Both the position numbers and the translations under genes were made by a program. DNA of 7,411 nt, taken from assembly GCA_014238445.1 (NCBI GenBank), contig JABABC010000164.1, positions 1-7,411 of the forward strand, given 5' to 3'. The notes beneath the pieces were generated by a model. That model saw only the letters and a list, made by a program, of their open reading frames with translations. It had not been told where the DNA came from and did not search any database. This DNA is from Coxiellaceae bacterium (GTDB lineage: Bacteria > Pseudomonadota > Gammaproteobacteria > Coxiellales > Coxiellaceae). Positions 6,516 through 7,411 of this stretch are shown piece by piece; position 1 is the first letter of the stretch, and every line of letters begins with the position of its first letter.

Positions 6516-6723
6516 CCTATTGTATGCGCTGCCCCATTGGCCTAGTGCTGCTCTTAATGGCTCAAAACGCTGGCAACCTTAGAGTCGATGAGTTCTTCTT
6601 TTATCGTGTTCTGTCGCAAATAATGAAAGCTATTCCGCATTGCACAACAACTGACGACTACGAAAAATGACGGCTTTGGAATAGTGATCTTGTGAAAGTA
6701 TTGAGATAAAGCTAATGACTTGC

Positions 6724-6734
6724 GCTCTTTAACA
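6724..6734 (+). promoter_or_regulatory. boxA-like antitermination motif GCTCTTTAACA
   Basis: The 11 bases are identical to the core of the boxA element found in gammaproteobacterial rRNA leaders and spacers, where NusB/S10 bind the nascent RNA. No rRNA or tRNA gene follows in the window, and downstream lies only the oppositely oriented beta-barrel gene. It may be a relic of an rRNA spacer or leader, or a chance match inside the decayed sequence. Confidence 0.3.
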
Positions 6735-6796
6735 TTTCAGATTTTGGGATTCACGAAAGACCACTGATACCAGATCACATCAGGTGTATACCCAAT

Positions 6797-6820
6797 AAAA
6801 AAGGAGGACTAAGCCTCCTT
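6797..6820 (-). terminator. Rho-independent terminator of the beta-barrel gene
   Basis: Read on the minus strand, AAGGAGG, loop CTTAGT and CCTCCTT form a perfect 7-bp stem followed directly by TTTT, then ATT. The stem begins 23 bp after the TAA of the beta-barrel gene, the expected place. On the plus strand no T-run follows, so it acts leftward only. It separates the beta-barrel transcription unit from the stretch and CaaX gene to its left. Confidence 0.88.
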
Positions 6821-6843
6821 CAACAAAAAGACAGTATCATATA

Positions 6844-7386
6844 TTAAAAAAAGTATTTTATACCTACTTGCCCTTGATTTAAAAAACCTATTTCTTTGTC
6901 ATTGTTTTCTGCCTTTTCGTAACTGTAAGGCATGATGCGAACAAAGATTTGAATAGCATCAGAGGGCTGGTAGCCTAAACCCAGGTAAGCCCCAACTGCA
7001 TAGGGTTTTTCTGTACTACCATTCTCACCAGCTTTGTTATTATTACAATAATAACCATAGTTACCCATGACGCCTAACGTACCTATTACCTCACTTTTCA
7101 GTTGATGCTTAACACCGAATGCCCCACCAACGAAGTATTCCATATATTCAGAGCTGTCACCTGCTGGGTCATTTTTCACAAAGCTCCCCGTTACGTTTAA
7201 CTCAGCGCGTTGATTTTCAATACCTAGGCCAACTGAAAAGCCATCTGTCAATCCATCGTAAAGAAAGCTCGCATTTTTAGAGAACGCCTTAGAATCTTGT
7301 GTCGGTAATTGATCAGAACCACCCGCGAAAACGATGCCGGACAAACCCAACCCTAAGACCACACCTGATTTCAATAATGCTTTCAT
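6844..7386 (-). CDS. Exported small outer-membrane beta-barrel protein
   Basis: The 180-residue protein begins with a clear signal peptide: Lys3 and Lys6, hydrophobic core SGVVLGLGLSGIVF, cleavage probably after Ala21. The mature part has repeated alternating-hydrophobic, Gly/aromatic-rich segments, for example around 48-57, 61-70, 83-94, 98-112, 128-140, 144-156 and 171-180, separated by polar turns. It ends GIKYFF, with the terminal aromatic typical of substrates of the BAM assembly machinery. This suits a barrel of about eight strands in the outer membrane, as in small OmpA/OmpX-like or Opa-like proteins; no enzyme motif is visible. I chose the ATG at 7386, not the in-frame TTG at 7404, because AAGGAAG (7392-7398) lies inside the longer version and is correctly spaced for the ATG, and because the signal peptide starts there. 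The promoter lies mostly outside the window. The architecture is confident; the specific function is not. Confidence 0.82.
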   Translation of the reverse strand: MKALLKSGVVLGLGLSGIVFAGGSDQLPTQDSKAFSKNASFLYDGLTDGFSVGLGIENQRAELNVTGSFVKNDPAGDSSEYMEYFVGGAFGVKHQLKSEVIGTLGVMGNYGYYCNNNKAGENGSTEKPYAVGAYLGLGYQPSDAIQIFVRIMPYSYEKAENNDKEIGFLNQGQVGIKYFF

Positions 7387-7391
7387 AGTTT

Positions 7392-7398
7392 CTTCCTT
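7392..7398 (-). promoter_or_regulatory. Shine-Dalgarno site AAGGAAG that fixes the beta-barrel gene start
   Basis: It lies 5 nt upstream of the ATG at 7386 and would be inside the coding sequence if the TTG at 7404 were used. The shorter protein also begins directly with the signal peptide. Confidence 0.8.
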
Positions 7399-7411
7399 AG
7401 TCAATAAAAAA

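Larger units (their letters stand above)
6358..6796. other. Gene-poor intergenic stretch with broken open frames (possible decayed gene or repeat)
   Basis: No intact gene is visible between the CaaX-protein start and the terminator at 6797. The part next to the CaaX gene (6358-6480) is AT-rich and should hold its leftward promoter, but I see no clear -35/-10 pair. The part from about 6481 to 6780 has a more even base composition. On the minus strand a frame is open for 60 codons (6557-6736) with no start near its beginning; it includes the segment VVSCCAMRNSFHYLRQ, then stops, with further open pieces beyond the stop. This is compatible with a decayed coding sequence or a dispersed intergenic element. 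No terminal inverted repeats or target duplications were found. Confidence 0.5.

Noticed and set aside
6630..6684. CTATTCC ... GGAATAG inverted pair as ends of a small mobile element
   Set aside because: The arms are only 7 bp and 41 bp apart, with no target duplication, so they do not define an element.
7387..7404. Six-residue N-terminal extension of the beta-barrel protein from a TTG start
   Set aside because: It contains the Shine-Dalgarno site of the ATG start and would place extra charged residues before the signal peptide.

Overview
The window looks like chromosomal DNA of a Gram-negative gammaproteobacterium of moderate GC content. The signs are an Aas-type phospholipid acyltransferase/acyl-ACP synthetase, a small outer-membrane beta-barrel protein ending in Phe, good Shine-Dalgarno sites and an intrinsic terminator. 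Several proteins carry eukaryote-like or host-facing traits: a secreted 12-Cys protein, and a low-complexity protein ending in a CaaX box. This fits a host-associated lineage (Legionellales-like or Endozoicomonas-like). That placement is inference; the sequence holds no taxonomic marker.

Layout. Positions 1-1935 (+) are the 3' part of an Aas-like gene that begins upstream of the window. It converges, with an 8-bp gap, on a small secreted Cys-rich protein gene (1944-2309, -). A 295-bp divergent intergenic region follows, with a TATAAT box for the Cys-rich gene, a 7-bp inverted repeat and an 11-bp palindrome. Next comes a two-gene operon (+): an acyl-CoA dehydrogenase-fold protein (2605-3768) whose TAA stop overlaps by one base the ATG of a soluble histidine kinase (3768-5333). 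Facing it is a 322-residue protein of unknown family (5389-6357, -) with an in-frame hexanucleotide microsatellite and the C-terminus Cys-Cys-Ile-Ser. A gene-poor stretch of about 480 bp follows, containing broken open frames and a boxA-like motif. The last gene (6844-7386, -) encodes an exported beta-barrel protein with its own terminator at 6797-6820.

How they may work together. The Aas-like enzyme recycles lysophospholipids and activates fatty acids, and the dehydrogenase-fold protein would act on acyl thioesters, so the left half has a lipid theme. The dehydrogenase-like protein lacks a recognisable catalytic Glu. The coupled kinase has Gln in place of the Glu that normally follows the phospho-accepting His, and an N-terminal region resembling a degenerate receiver domain. 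The pair may therefore be a specialised sensory or regulatory module rather than a beta-oxidation step plus an ordinary two-component kinase. The most attractive candidate for something undescribed is the CaaX-terminated protein, which may be a host-prenylated effector.
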